Assembly: GCA_000431815.1 (NCBI GenBank)
Contig: FR889259.1
Location: 1-46,423 of the forward strand
DNA: 46,423 bases
DNA from: Butyrivibrio sp. CAG:318
GTDB lineage: Bacteria; Bacillota; Clostridia; Lachnospirales; Lachnospiraceae
Reading direction: 5' to 3'
Program-made: the position numbers and the translations under genes
Shown here: positions 16,077-23,494 of the stretch, piece by piece
How the letters are laid out: every line of letters begins with the position of its first letter
Position numbering within the stretch: position 1 is the first letter of the stretch
Notes under the pieces: generated by a model
Database searches by the model: none
What the model saw: the letters and a program-made list of their open reading frames with translations, nothing else
What the model was told of the DNA's origin: nothing

Positions 16077-16991
16077 TTAACTCCAGAGTCCGTCCGGATA
16101 AACACCGCTGCTTATAAGCTTCCTTATGGATGCCACAACCTCCGGTTTATCTTCTTTATATGTAACGCCAAACCACTTGTCTCCGGTTTCAAGAACCTTA
16201 ACTTCAGCTTTACCTTCCTGGATAAGTTCATCAACAACCATAGGCAGATAAAATTCTTTCTTGGTATCCTGCGGTGTTATTCCGTCAAGGAAATGCATGA
16301 ATCTTGGACCAAGCTCTCCGAAAAATTCCGGAGTGAGTCCCCACATATTCATCGACACGCATGTCTCTCTTGTAAGGTTCATGTCGCTGCCGTTATCATC
16401 ATATACGATATGTCCGTCAACTTCCTCTATTCCGGTTGTCTCACAGACCTTATCTAACATTCCGGATTCATCCGTCATACATACTCCGCGTGTAACAGCA
16501 CCGTTGGCACTTAACGTATTGCCAAGCCTGAACCCTGCCATACAGAAGTTATATCTGCCGCCCGAATGTGTCGGCGACACAAGTTCATCATGCACTATCT
16601 TAAAAGCCTGTTCCCCATAAAAATCATCTGCATTAATTACTGCAAATGGTTCTTTTACCACATCCTTACACATAAGAACCGCCTGGCCTGTTCCCCATGG
16701 CTTGGTTCTGCCCTGTGGAACACTGTATCCTGCCGGAAGCGAATTTATGTCCTGATATACATATTCCACATCCATAATTGATGCTATTCTGTCACCGACA
16801 ATTTCCTTAAAATCGGCCTCTATGTCTTTACGTATAATAAAAACTACTTTGTTGAAACCTGCCTTCCGAGCGTCATATATGGAATAATCCATAATTATCT
16901 CACCGTTAGGTCCCATTTTCTCAAGCTGTTTGATGCCCCCACCAAACCGGCTTCCGATTCCGGCCGCCATTATTACAAGTGTTGTATTCAT
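16077..16991 (-). CDS. Sugar-phosphate nucleotidyltransferase-like protein
   Basis: A 304-aa nucleotidyltransferase of the GT-A fold. The N-terminal MAAGIGSRFGG is the nucleotide-binding loop, with a possible second-motif lysine in GGGIKQLEKMGPNG. NADDFYG provides the metal-binding aspartates. It resembles UTP/CTP-dependent pyrophosphorylases that activate sugars or polyols, but no specific substrate residue can be assigned. The C-terminal WFGVTYKEDKP is characteristic of this orphan group. The start at 16991 has AGGAGGATAT before ATG, whereas an upstream in-frame codon overlaps the previous gene. Its place between two LCP genes suggests it makes an activated precursor for a wall glycopolymer. 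Confidence 0.8.
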   Translation of the reverse strand: MNTTLVIMAAGIGSRFGGGIKQLEKMGPNGEIIMDYSIYDARKAGFNKVVFIIRKDIEADFKEIVGDRIASIMDVEYVYQDINSLPAGYSVPQGRTKPWGTGQAVLMCKDVVKEPFAVINADDFYGEQAFKIVHDELVSPTHSGGRYNFCMAGFRLGNTLSANGAVTRGVCMTDESGMLDKVCETTGIEEVDGHIVYDDNGSDMNLTRETCVSMNMWGLTPEFFGELGPRFMHFLDGITPQDTKKEFYLPMVVDELIQEGKAEVKVLETGDKWFGVTYKEDKPEVVASIRKLISSGVYPDGLWS

Positions 16992-17010
16992 ATATCCTCC
17001 TATTATTGTA

Positions 17011-18147
17011 TTATTCGCCGTAAATAGTATCAATGAGCAGTTCTACATTCTTCTTGTAATCCGGAAGAAGGTATGACATACCGTTTATAAATGTTCCGGT
17101 ACTTGTATCATCAAACGGTACTCTGGCTGACACAAGGTCGTATCCAAGATACTTGAACGCATCGGTTATCATATCCCATATCTCATCCGACTGCATATTC
17201 GTCGTAACGTTCGGAAGTGCTTTGTCAGCAAAATCAGTGAGTTCGTTAAGATTCATTGATTTGAATTTTTCAAATAATTTAGTCATTATTTTACGCTGTC
17301 TGTTAGTACGCTCGTAATCGGCATTACCGACATATCTTATTCTGGCATATGCAACTGCCTGAATTCCGTTCAAATGGATCATTCCGCTTTCATTAATATA
17401 ATACTGGTTGGGATCTTCATTGGTATATTTACACATATCCCTGATATATTGGTTGGCAACCGGAAGTTCCTCCGGAATCAGTTCCATATCTACGCCGCCG
17501 GCGGCATTTATTATATCAATAAGTCCATAGAAATCCACTCTGAAATACTGGTCAACATGTACCTTAAAATTACCCGAGATAGTCTTACAAAGCAGATCGC
17601 TTCCGCCGATTGCATGGGCCGCATTAAGCTTATCACATCTGTCGGCATCAGGAATATATACATACATATCCCTCATAAAGCTTGTCATTACTATCTTCTT
17701 CGTCTTATTATTAATCGATATAAGAATCATTGAGTCCGAATTACCGTTCCAGCTTCCCGAAACTCTTTCATCTGTACCTATCAGAAGTATATTCTTTACA
17801 TAGTTATCAGATATAACATCTACATTCTCATAAAATGTCTTGGCATCCGCATCTATAAGGCTCTTCTCAACATCGCTTATATTATCCGCATCCGGCACCG
17901 TCTCATCTGTTTCATAGGTTGCATTCGGGTCTATGCTGTATGAATTACTTTCGTAATTGAGTTTGTTAAGGAATCTGCCCTTAATATAATTCTTTCCTAT
18001 GAGGAACACTGCTATTGCTGCAGCCGCAATTACGATCAGCACTATCAGAAGTATCATAAGAACCTTAAACTTATTACGCGGTTTCTTCTCTTTCTTATCT
18101 TCATATACTACTTCGTCGTCCTGATCATCAAAATCTTCATGTCTCAT
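17011..18147 (-). CDS. LytR-CpsA-Psr (LCP) family glycopolymer ligase (copy 2)
   Basis: A second LCP transferase, 378 aa. The cytosolic tail is highly charged (acidic, then KKEKKPRNK). One membrane segment follows at about 29-52 (MILLIVLIVIAAAAIAVFLI). The extracellular LCP domain has ILLIGTDER, SDSMILIS, SFMRDMYV, AAGGVDMEL and RTNRQRKIM. It shares the domain arrangement of copy 1 at 14978, so the pair likely arose by duplication around the nucleotidyltransferase. It is the first gene of the operon and lies behind a strong promoter at 18189-18217. Confidence 0.92.
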   Translation of the reverse strand: MRHEDFDDQDDEVVYEDKKEKKPRNKFKVLMILLIVLIVIAAAAIAVFLIGKNYIKGRFLNKLNYESNSYSIDPNATYETDETVPDADNISDVEKSLIDADAKTFYENVDVISDNYVKNILLIGTDERVSGSWNGNSDSMILISINNKTKKIVMTSFMRDMYVYIPDADRCDKLNAAHAIGGSDLLCKTISGNFKVHVDQYFRVDFYGLIDIINAAGGVDMELIPEELPVANQYIRDMCKYTNEDPNQYYINESGMIHLNGIQAVAYARIRYVGNADYERTNRQRKIMTKLFEKFKSMNLNELTDFADKALPNVTTNMQSDEIWDMITDAFKYLGYDLVSARVPFDDTSTGTFINGMSYLLPDYKKNVELLIDTIYGE

Positions 18148-18188
18148 CTTAGTGTATCCTAATCCTTCCCATATTTAATCATATGCCG

Positions 18189-18217
18189 AGTATATCACAG
18201 ACTTGTCATCATAACAA
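18189..18217 (-). promoter_or_regulatory. Promoter of the LCP operon
   Basis: Minus strand TTGTTA (18212-18217), 17-base spacer, TATACT (18189-18194) with an extended TGA before it. It lies in the gap after the DPM1-like gene, so the LCP operon can be expressed separately from the mannose genes. Confidence 0.8.
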
Positions 18218-18223
18218 GCGGAT

Positions 18224-19018
18224 TTAATTCAGTTCGTCAATTACCACATCAAGGCTGCCATTTTCTTTGTCAAGCCTGTCCGATGTCCATCTGGTTATTT
18301 TCGGTCTGCATCCGGAATTGTCCCTTACCAGGGAAAAAACCTGTTTAATATACTCAAATGTAACCGCGGCGTCAAGTTTGGATTCTCCTGCGTTACGCGC
18401 ACCAAACGCATACGGTATTTCTGTTATTTTGTTGTATCTGCATCTTGCAAGCATTTCTATCATAATTTTCCATCCGAGTGGCTTAAGTGTCACTCCGTCA
18501 AGAATCTCACTGCGGAACATATATACCCCGCCGGTGGGATCCGATATATGTCTAAGGCACGGAAGCATTATTTTGCCTATGTACCTGGCTGTTGCCGATA
18601 CGCTTTTGCGCCATATATTAAGGCCTCCGTCGCTTCCGCCCGGTATAAAACGGCTTGGTATACATATGTCTGCACCGCGTCTCATTGCGCAGTACATCTG
18701 TTTCAAAAGTACCGGCGGATGCTGCAGATCCGCATCCATAACCGCATAATAATCTCCATCAGCAATGGAAAAACCGCGTATTACGGCGCCTGCAAGTCCA
18801 TCCCCATTATTCCTGTGTTCACCACCTATATTATATTCGGGGTGTTCCTGCCTGAGTTCTTCTATACACTCCCACGTATCATCAGTACTGTCATCCACAA
18901 AGACTATATTGTAAGGAATTCCTTTTAAAACGTCATAAATCATTTCCGACAGCTTACCCACATTATCTTTTTCATTGCGCGTGGGTATGATTATTGATAT
19001 TTTTTTGAGTTTCATCAT
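18224..19018 (-). CDS. DPM1-like polyprenol-phosphate mannosyltransferase (GT2)
   Basis: A 264-aa family-2 glycosyltransferase. The GT-A fold begins with IIIPTRNEKDNV and FVDDSTDDT, has the metal motif MDADLQHPP, and ends with an acceptor region with IPYAFGARNAGESK. It has no C-terminal membrane domain, as in soluble DPM1/Ppm1-type enzymes that move mannose from GDP-mannose to a polyprenyl phosphate. The preceding gene makes GDP-mannose, and its TGA overlaps this ATG by four bases. The substrate is inferred from that pairing: GT2 enzymes of this shape can also use UDP-sugars. Confidence 0.82.
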   Translation of the reverse strand: MMKLKKISIIIPTRNEKDNVGKLSEMIYDVLKGIPYNIVFVDDSTDDTWECIEELRQEHPEYNIGGEHRNNGDGLAGAVIRGFSIADGDYYAVMDADLQHPPVLLKQMYCAMRRGADICIPSRFIPGGSDGGLNIWRKSVSATARYIGKIMLPCLRHISDPTGGVYMFRSEILDGVTLKPLGWKIMIEMLARCRYNKITEIPYAFGARNAGESKLDAAVTFEYIKQVFSLVRDNSGCRPKITRWTSDRLDKENGSLDVVIDELN

Positions 19019-20070
19019 AAATACCTCTCCATATTATTTGACTCTATGCTGTTAATCAGTGCTTTTATCGAATCATGTTCCGATACCGGACATACAAGAA
19101 GTGTATCATCTGCATCCACTATTATCAGGTCTTTTACCCCGCTTGCCGCAATCAGACGGTCACCGCCTTTAATCACACAGCCTGTGCATCTGTCGGCGAT
19201 AACATTACCTTCAAGATAATTGCCGCCGTCATCTGTTATTCCGATACGCTTAAGTGCAGCAAAACTTCCCGCATCATCCCAGCCGAAATCACCAATAACG
19301 GTATATATCTTATCACTTTTCTCCAGGATTGCCACATCAACGGATTCAGCCCTTGCCGATGCAAAAATCTCATCGCGTTCCAAAAGATTGTCTGCCTTGT
19401 AATACTTCTCAACTGTTTCCAGTATGTCCTGAGCGTATTTACTATATTCATCATAAAGCACTGACGTACGCCATACGAACATCCCGCTGTTCCACAGATA
19501 ATTACCTTCATGAAGATATTTAAGAGCACGCTCTGCATCCGGTTTCTCGACAAACCGTTCAACCTTGTACATATCCGTTTTGTCCTCAGGTATGTATTTG
19601 ATGTAACCATATCCCGTCTCCGGATAATTGGGTCTTATGCCGATGGTAAAAAGCCCGGCCGCAGTGCCGGCCGCTTCAACAAGTTCCGATAATGTATCCG
19701 TAAAAAGCCCTGTATTTTTCACTACATGATCCGACGGAAGAACGATCATAACCGCATCATCGAATCTCTTTCTTACTACATTCAATGCAAGGGCTATACA
19801 GGGTGCTGTATTCCTTCCCACCGGCTCACATATGATATTATCACAGCTGATACCCGGAAGTTGGCTTTCGACCATTTCCCTGTAGCATGCATTTGTCACA
19901 ACATAAATATTCTCTTCCGGTACTATTCCGTTAAGACGTTCCACCGTATTCTGAAGCATCGACCTGTTATCACCCGTAATGCTAAGAAACTGTTTTGGCT
20001 TATTTTTACGGCTTACCGGCCAGAACCGTCTGCCCTGTCCGCCTGCCATTATCACTGCGACTTTCTCCAT
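19015..20070 (-). CDS. manC: Mannose-1-phosphate guanylyltransferase
   Basis: Makes GDP-mannose from GTP and mannose-1-phosphate. The 351-aa protein has the signature MAGGQGRRFWP at residues 8-18, then NKPKQFLSI, EPVGRNTAPC, VLPSDHVV, FVEKPD and WNSGMFVW. The C-terminal isomerase (ManA-like) half of bifunctional enzymes is missing, so it is the single-function form. I place the start at ATG 20070, with AAAGGGG seven bases upstream. An in-frame TTG at 20103 would overlap the sigma-factor gene and lacks a good site. It sits between the sigK-like gene (19 bases) and the DPM1-like gene (4-base overlap), so the three are probably one transcript. Confidence 0.92.
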   Translation of the reverse strand: MEKVAVIMAGGQGRRFWPVSRKNKPKQFLSITGDNRSMLQNTVERLNGIVPEENIYVVTNACYREMVESQLPGISCDNIICEPVGRNTAPCIALALNVVRKRFDDAVMIVLPSDHVVKNTGLFTDTLSELVEAAGTAAGLFTIGIRPNYPETGYGYIKYIPEDKTDMYKVERFVEKPDAERALKYLHEGNYLWNSGMFVWRTSVLYDEYSKYAQDILETVEKYYKADNLLERDEIFASARAESVDVAILEKSDKIYTVIGDFGWDDAGSFAALKRIGITDDGGNYLEGNVIADRCTGCVIKGGDRLIAASGVKDLIIVDADDTLLVCPVSEHDSIKALINSIESNNMERYL

Positions 20071-20089
20071 ACGCTGTCCCCTTTGTGTA

Positions 20090-20716
20090 TCATATTTGAG
20101 CAAAGAAATCCCGTAGTTTCTCTATTGCTTTCTTCTCTATTCTGCTGACATAACTTCTGCTTATTGACATTTCACCGGCCAATTCCCGCTGTGTCGTCTC
20201 CTTCAATCCTCCGAGACCGTACCGGCGCATGATTATCGTTTTTTCTCTAGGCGTCAGTGCACTGTCAAGCGCCTTTCGCAGGATTTCAATATCACATTTA
20301 AGAATATAACTGTCAATAAAATTTTTCTCACCGGTCTCGATTACATCAATTATGCTTATTTCGTTGCCTTCCCGATCGGTTCCTATCGGTTCCTGCAATG
20401 AGACATCCAGCTGTCTTTTTCTGTCATTGCGCATTGCCATAAGCAATTCATTATCTATGCATTTGGCAGCATAGGCAGCCAGCCTGTTGCCCTTGGTACA
20501 GTCAAATGTCCTAACTGCTTTGATAAGTCCAATCGTACCTATTGATATGAGTTCCGACGTTTCGCGGTCAGAAAGGCTGTAGTGCTTTACCATATGTGCC
20601 ACGAGCCTCATATTTCTAATTATGAGAACATCTCCCGCCCTGACATCGCCATTGCGGTATTTCTCAAGATATTCCTTCTCTTCCTTGGCAGACAAAGGCT
20701 TTTCAAATGTTTTCAT
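20090..20716 (-). CDS. sigK: Sporulation-type sigma-70 factor, SigK-like, without pro-sequence
   Basis: A 208-aa sigma factor. Region 2 (about 28-100) has LVAHMVKHY, ISIGTIGLIKAV and YAAKCIDNELLM. The linker GTDREGNE is typical of SigK/SigE, and region 4 carries the helix-turn-helix TQRELAGEMSISRSYVSRIE. The N terminus KPLSAKEEKEYLE aligns with mature SigK just after the B. subtilis pro-sequence, so no membrane-tethering pro-peptide exists, as reported for C. difficile SigK. The gene is intact with no skin-type insertion. SigE-like identity is less likely. It is upstream of manC, an unusual neighbour. The ribosome binding site is weak. Confidence 0.82.
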   Translation of the reverse strand: MKTFEKPLSAKEEKEYLEKYRNGDVRAGDVLIIRNMRLVAHMVKHYSLSDRETSELISIGTIGLIKAVRTFDCTKGNRLAAYAAKCIDNELLMAMRNDRKRQLDVSLQEPIGTDREGNEISIIDVIETGEKNFIDSYILKCDIEILRKALDSALTPREKTIIMRRYGLGGLKETTQRELAGEMSISRSYVSRIEKKAIEKLRDFFAQI

Positions 20717-20725
20717 ATATTTACC

Positions 20726-20765
20726 CGCGAAATATGCAATTAATATATTTTATGTTATTTTCGCG
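20726..20765 (-). promoter_or_regulatory. Inverted repeat and possible SigE-type promoter before the sigK-like gene
   Basis: The 78-base gap has CGCGAAA (20726-20732 on the plus strand) mirrored by TTTCGCG (20759-20765). Between them, on the minus strand, ATA is followed after 14 bases by CATATTT, loosely like a SigE promoter (ATA, then CATA...T). In Bacillus sigK is transcribed by SigE. The match is weak and the AT-rich sequence gives many chance hits. Confidence 0.3.
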
Positions 20766-20794
20766 TTATCGTGCCTGTCAGCCATCAAAAAAGA

Positions 20795-22054
20795 TTATTC
20801 CTGCCGTCTCAGTATGCAATTGTCTGCAGGTATATATGCATTACCATTATTATCCTGCACTTTAAAATATACTTTCTGTTTAGGATGAGGTGCACTTTCC
20901 ATCGGATTATGCATATCATCTTCTATATCTGTAACTTTAACATCAATATTGGTGCCGTCAGGCATCATAACTTCTACAATCTCCCCGACCGAAAATTTAT
21001 TACGCTGTTCAAGGTATGTTCCGCCATCGTCGGATGCTGTTATTCCGAGATAGGTATATTCTTTGATATAGGTATTGTTATCATATATCTGTGTATCCTT
21101 GTCCGGTTTGCCGAAGAAAAATCCGGTTGTATATTTTCTGTATGTACATTTGGCTATTTCTTCTTTGTAAAAAGGAATCCGGCTTCTGTAATATTCCTCG
21201 CTCTTAAGATAATCGTCTATCGCAAGTCTGTATGTCCTCGCAACCGTTGCCACATATAACGCGGTTTTCATTCTTCCTTCTACCTTAAAACTGTTAATCC
21301 CGGAATTTACAAGTTCCGGAATATGCTCTATCATGCACAGATCTTTGGAATTAAATATATATGTTCCTCTTTCGTTTTCAAAAACAGGCATATATTCTCC
21401 CGGTCTCGATTCCTCCATAAGATAATACTGCCACCTGCACGGATGTGTGCATGCTCCCTTGTTGGCATCACGGCCTGTCATAAAGCTCGACAGAAGACAT
21501 CTTCCGGAATACGAGATGCACATGGCTCCATGTATAAACGTTTCTATTTCAAGGTCATCCGGTATGCGTTCCCTTATCTGCTTTATTTCGTTAAGAGAAA
21601 GTTCCCTTGCCGTAACAACTCTCCTTGCTCCGAGCCTGTGCCAGAAATTAAAAGTCTCATAATTGGTATTATTGGCCTGTGTGCTTATGTGAATATCAAT
21701 GTCCGGTACAACTTCTTTAGCTATGGTAAACATTCCCGGATCGGATATTATAAGTGCATCCGGATGGACTTTACTTCCAAGTTCCTCAAAATAAGCTCTT
21801 GCACCGTCAAGATCGTAATTATGTGCAAGAATATTGGCAGTAACATATACTTTGACATTGTGTTCGTGTGCAAACCTGACACATTCTGCCATCTCTTCTA
21901 TTGTAAAGTTCTTCGCTTTAGCCCTTAAACCAAATGCTTCTCCGCCGATATATACGGCGTCCGCACCATAAAGCACCGCAATGCGCAGCACTTCCGGTGA
22001 ACTGGCCGGAATAAGTAATTCTATATCTTCTTTCTTAATCTTGGTTTCTGCCAT
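20795..22054 (-). CDS. Peptidase U32 family protein (YrrN/YrrO-related)
   Basis: A 419-aa protein of the U32 family: an N-terminal barrel beginning with ELLIPASSPEVLRIAVLYGADAVY, the family signature region EtFIHGAMCISYSGRCLLS, and a C-terminal domain from about residue 330 (EIVEVMMPDGTNIDV). U32 members include a collagenase-like protease, but relatives (RlhA, TrhP, UbiU/V) act in RNA hydroxylation or oxygen-independent hydroxylation. The cysteine-rich segment (GRCLLS, GACTHPCRW) fits an Fe-S-binding role, so 'peptidase' may mislead. It lies 16 bases after the methyltransferase gene, matching B. subtilis yrrM-yrrN-yrrO order. Confidence 0.88.
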   Translation of the reverse strand: MAETKIKKEDIELLIPASSPEVLRIAVLYGADAVYIGGEAFGLRAKAKNFTIEEMAECVRFAHEHNVKVYVTANILAHNYDLDGARAYFEELGSKVHPDALIISDPGMFTIAKEVVPDIDIHISTQANNTNYETFNFWHRLGARRVVTARELSLNEIKQIRERIPDDLEIETFIHGAMCISYSGRCLLSSFMTGRDANKGACTHPCRWQYYLMEESRPGEYMPVFENERGTYIFNSKDLCMIEHIPELVNSGINSFKVEGRMKTALYVATVARTYRLAIDDYLKSEEYYRSRIPFYKEEIAKCTYRKYTTGFFFGKPDKDTQIYDNNTYIKEYTYLGITASDDGGTYLEQRNKFSVGEIVEVMMPDGTNIDVKVTDIEDDMHNPMESAPHPKQKVYFKVQDNNGNAYIPADNCILRRQE

Positions 22055-22070
22055 ATCAATATCTCCATTA

Positions 22071-22718
22071 TTATTTTCTGACGCTTAACGTTATACCGTC
22101 GCCTATCGGAACTATCGTAGTCTCAAGTTCATCACAATGCGTTACAGCATACAGATATTCTCTCATTCTTTCATAAATTGTCCGGTTTCTTCTTGTTACG
22201 CCGAAACGCGGTTCAATTATCTCGCCTTCCTGAAGTACGTTATCCGTTATCAGAACCGCACCCGGTTTGAGCAGTCTTAAGATTTCCGGTAAAATCACAA
22301 TATACTGTGCCTTCGCCGCATCCATAAATATGAAATCATACTGTCCTTCAAGCGATTTTAATATTTCTCCTGCATCACCTTTTAGGAGTGTTATTTTATC
22401 GGTTGCGCCGGCCCTTTCTATATTCTGCAAGGCCTTCTCAATCCGCGGCGGATAATTCTCTATCGTTGTTATATGCGCACCGTCTGCCATATTCCGGCTC
22501 ATAAAAATCGAAGAATATCCGACTGCCGCACCTATTTCAAGAATGTCTTTTGCGCCGGTCAGTCTCAGCATTGTCCTAAGAAAGCTTTCCATTTCCTTAC
22601 GGATGATCGGAACACCCTGCTCTCTCGCTTCTTTTTCTATAATATTACAAATAGGGCTGTTCCCCTTATCAAACGAGTTGATAAAGGAAACGACCCTTTC
22701 ATTAACTATATCCTGCAT
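22071..22718 (-). CDS. O-methyltransferase family protein (YrrM-like)
   Basis: A SAM-dependent methyltransferase of 215 aa, class I fold, with the caffeoyl-CoA/catechol O-methyltransferase signature. The motifs are ILEIGAAVGYSSIFM (SAM binding), TTIENYPP, FIFMDAAKAQY and LITDNVLQEGEI with the metal-binding Asp-Asn. Its B. subtilis counterpart YrrM (TrmR) methylates 5-hydroxyuridine in tRNA wobble positions, with the neighbouring U32 proteins making the hydroxyuridine. Conserved adjacency to a U32 gene supports the same tRNA role here. One base separates it from the MltG-like gene stop. Confidence 0.85.
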   Translation of the reverse strand: MQDIVNERVVSFINSFDKGNSPICNIIEKEAREQGVPIIRKEMESFLRTMLRLTGAKDILEIGAAVGYSSIFMSRNMADGAHITTIENYPPRIEKALQNIERAGATDKITLLKGDAGEILKSLEGQYDFIFMDAAKAQYIVILPEILRLLKPGAVLITDNVLQEGEIIEPRFGVTRRNRTIYERMREYLYAVTHCDELETTIVPIGDGITLSVRK

Positions 22719-22719
22719 A

Positions 22720-23106
22720 TCAGTCCTCTGATTTGGTATCCTGTCTGGTAGATAATGCTGACATTATCTCAGATGGTTTCATCGCATTATTAAGTTTGTA
22801 TGTTCCCGGAATAAATTTCTTACTGTATTCCGCAAGAATCACCTGTGCTTTAAATACATTGATATCGTTTATGAGACCGTTATCTTTAAGTATCTGCGCA
22901 ACCTGGGATGTAGTATAATCACGCGGTATTATAACTTCAACCTCAACTGCGTTATCTGCGGATGCCACGGCTTCTTCAGCAAATACCGCTTTGCCGAAAT
23001 TAAACATGGTTCTTCCGCACAAATACAATAACATCACTATCAGAACAAATACCAATGTACGACATGAAACAGATAATACTGTTCCCGCTAACTTTCTGCC
23101 TTCCAT
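22720..23106 (-). CDS. Short MltG/YceG-like membrane protein lacking the catalytic domain
   Basis: A 128-aa protein with one membrane segment at about 13-33 (LVFVLIVMLLYLCG) and an extracytoplasmic part resembling the LysM-like N-terminal subdomain of MltG: VIIPRDYTTSQVAQILKDNGLI, then FIPGTYKLNNAMKPSEIMSAL. Full MltG is about 340 aa and has a C-terminal endolytic transglycosylase domain with a catalytic glutamate. That part is absent, and no continuation in other frames is apparent. It occupies the position of yrrL (full mltG) in the Bacillus cluster. It may be a non-catalytic partner or septal scaffold. Confidence 0.78.
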   Translation of the reverse strand: MEGRKLAGTVLSVSCRTLVFVLIVMLLYLCGRTMFNFGKAVFAEEAVASADNAVEVEVIIPRDYTTSQVAQILKDNGLINDINVFKAQVILAEYSKKFIPGTYKLNNAMKPSEIMSALSTRQDTKSED

Positions 23107-23122
23107 GCTCTACCTCCGGCTG

Positions 23123-23491
23123 TTATCCCAGGAATTCACTGTCAAATTCTATATCGGACATAACATTTCTGTTGATGTCCTGAATGAGCCGTCCAAGACC
23201 GACTTCCGAGTCGAGAAATCTGCTTGCAACCGGATTAGCGTGCAGGTTCTTTGACAGTGCTGAAAGATTACTGTATTCTTCATATGACATAGTACCTTCC
23301 ATACCATTCTGTCTGGCAAAATTCTGCCTGCGCAGTTCATTTACCTGTGCATATAAATCCGGCTGTTCCTTCAAAGCGGCAAGCGCTTCCCTGTAATCAC
23401 GGTATTCATCACTCCGGACAATCGCCTGTGAAAGCTGCCTTGCTATAATATCCGTCTCTCTGTCTTTAATTTGAACGAATCCATCATCCAT
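23123..23491 (-). CDS. YlbF/YmcA family regulator
   Basis: A 122-aa, mostly helical cytosolic protein of the YlbF/YmcA (Com_YlbF) family: residues 11-75 give AxQLSQAIVRSDEYRDYREAL-like helices, then a tail with VASRFLDSEVGLGRLIQDINRNV. In B. subtilis YlbF, YmcA and YaaT form the Y-complex that steers RNase Y and affects competence, biofilm and sporulation. Here it is next to an RNase J gene, with three bases between the rnj stop and its ATG, a suggestive RNA-decay pairing. The ribosome binding site GGAGG overlaps the rnj 3' end. Confidence 0.85.
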   Translation of the reverse strand: MDDGFVQIKDRETDIIARQLSQAIVRSDEYRDYREALAALKEQPDLYAQVNELRRQNFARQNGMEGTMSYEEYSNLSALSKNLHANPVASRFLDSEVGLGRLIQDINRNVMSDIEFDSEFLG

Positions 23492-23494
23492 ACT

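Noticed and set aside
20070..20103. Longer manC start at TTG 20103
   Set aside because: It lies in the sigK-like gene and has no ribosome binding site; ATG 20070 has AAAGGGG seven bases upstream and the family motif directly after it.
22720..23106. Frameshifted full-length mltG
   Set aside because: The next gene begins immediately after the stop and no catalytic-domain sequence appears in other frames, so this is a short gene and not a broken long one.
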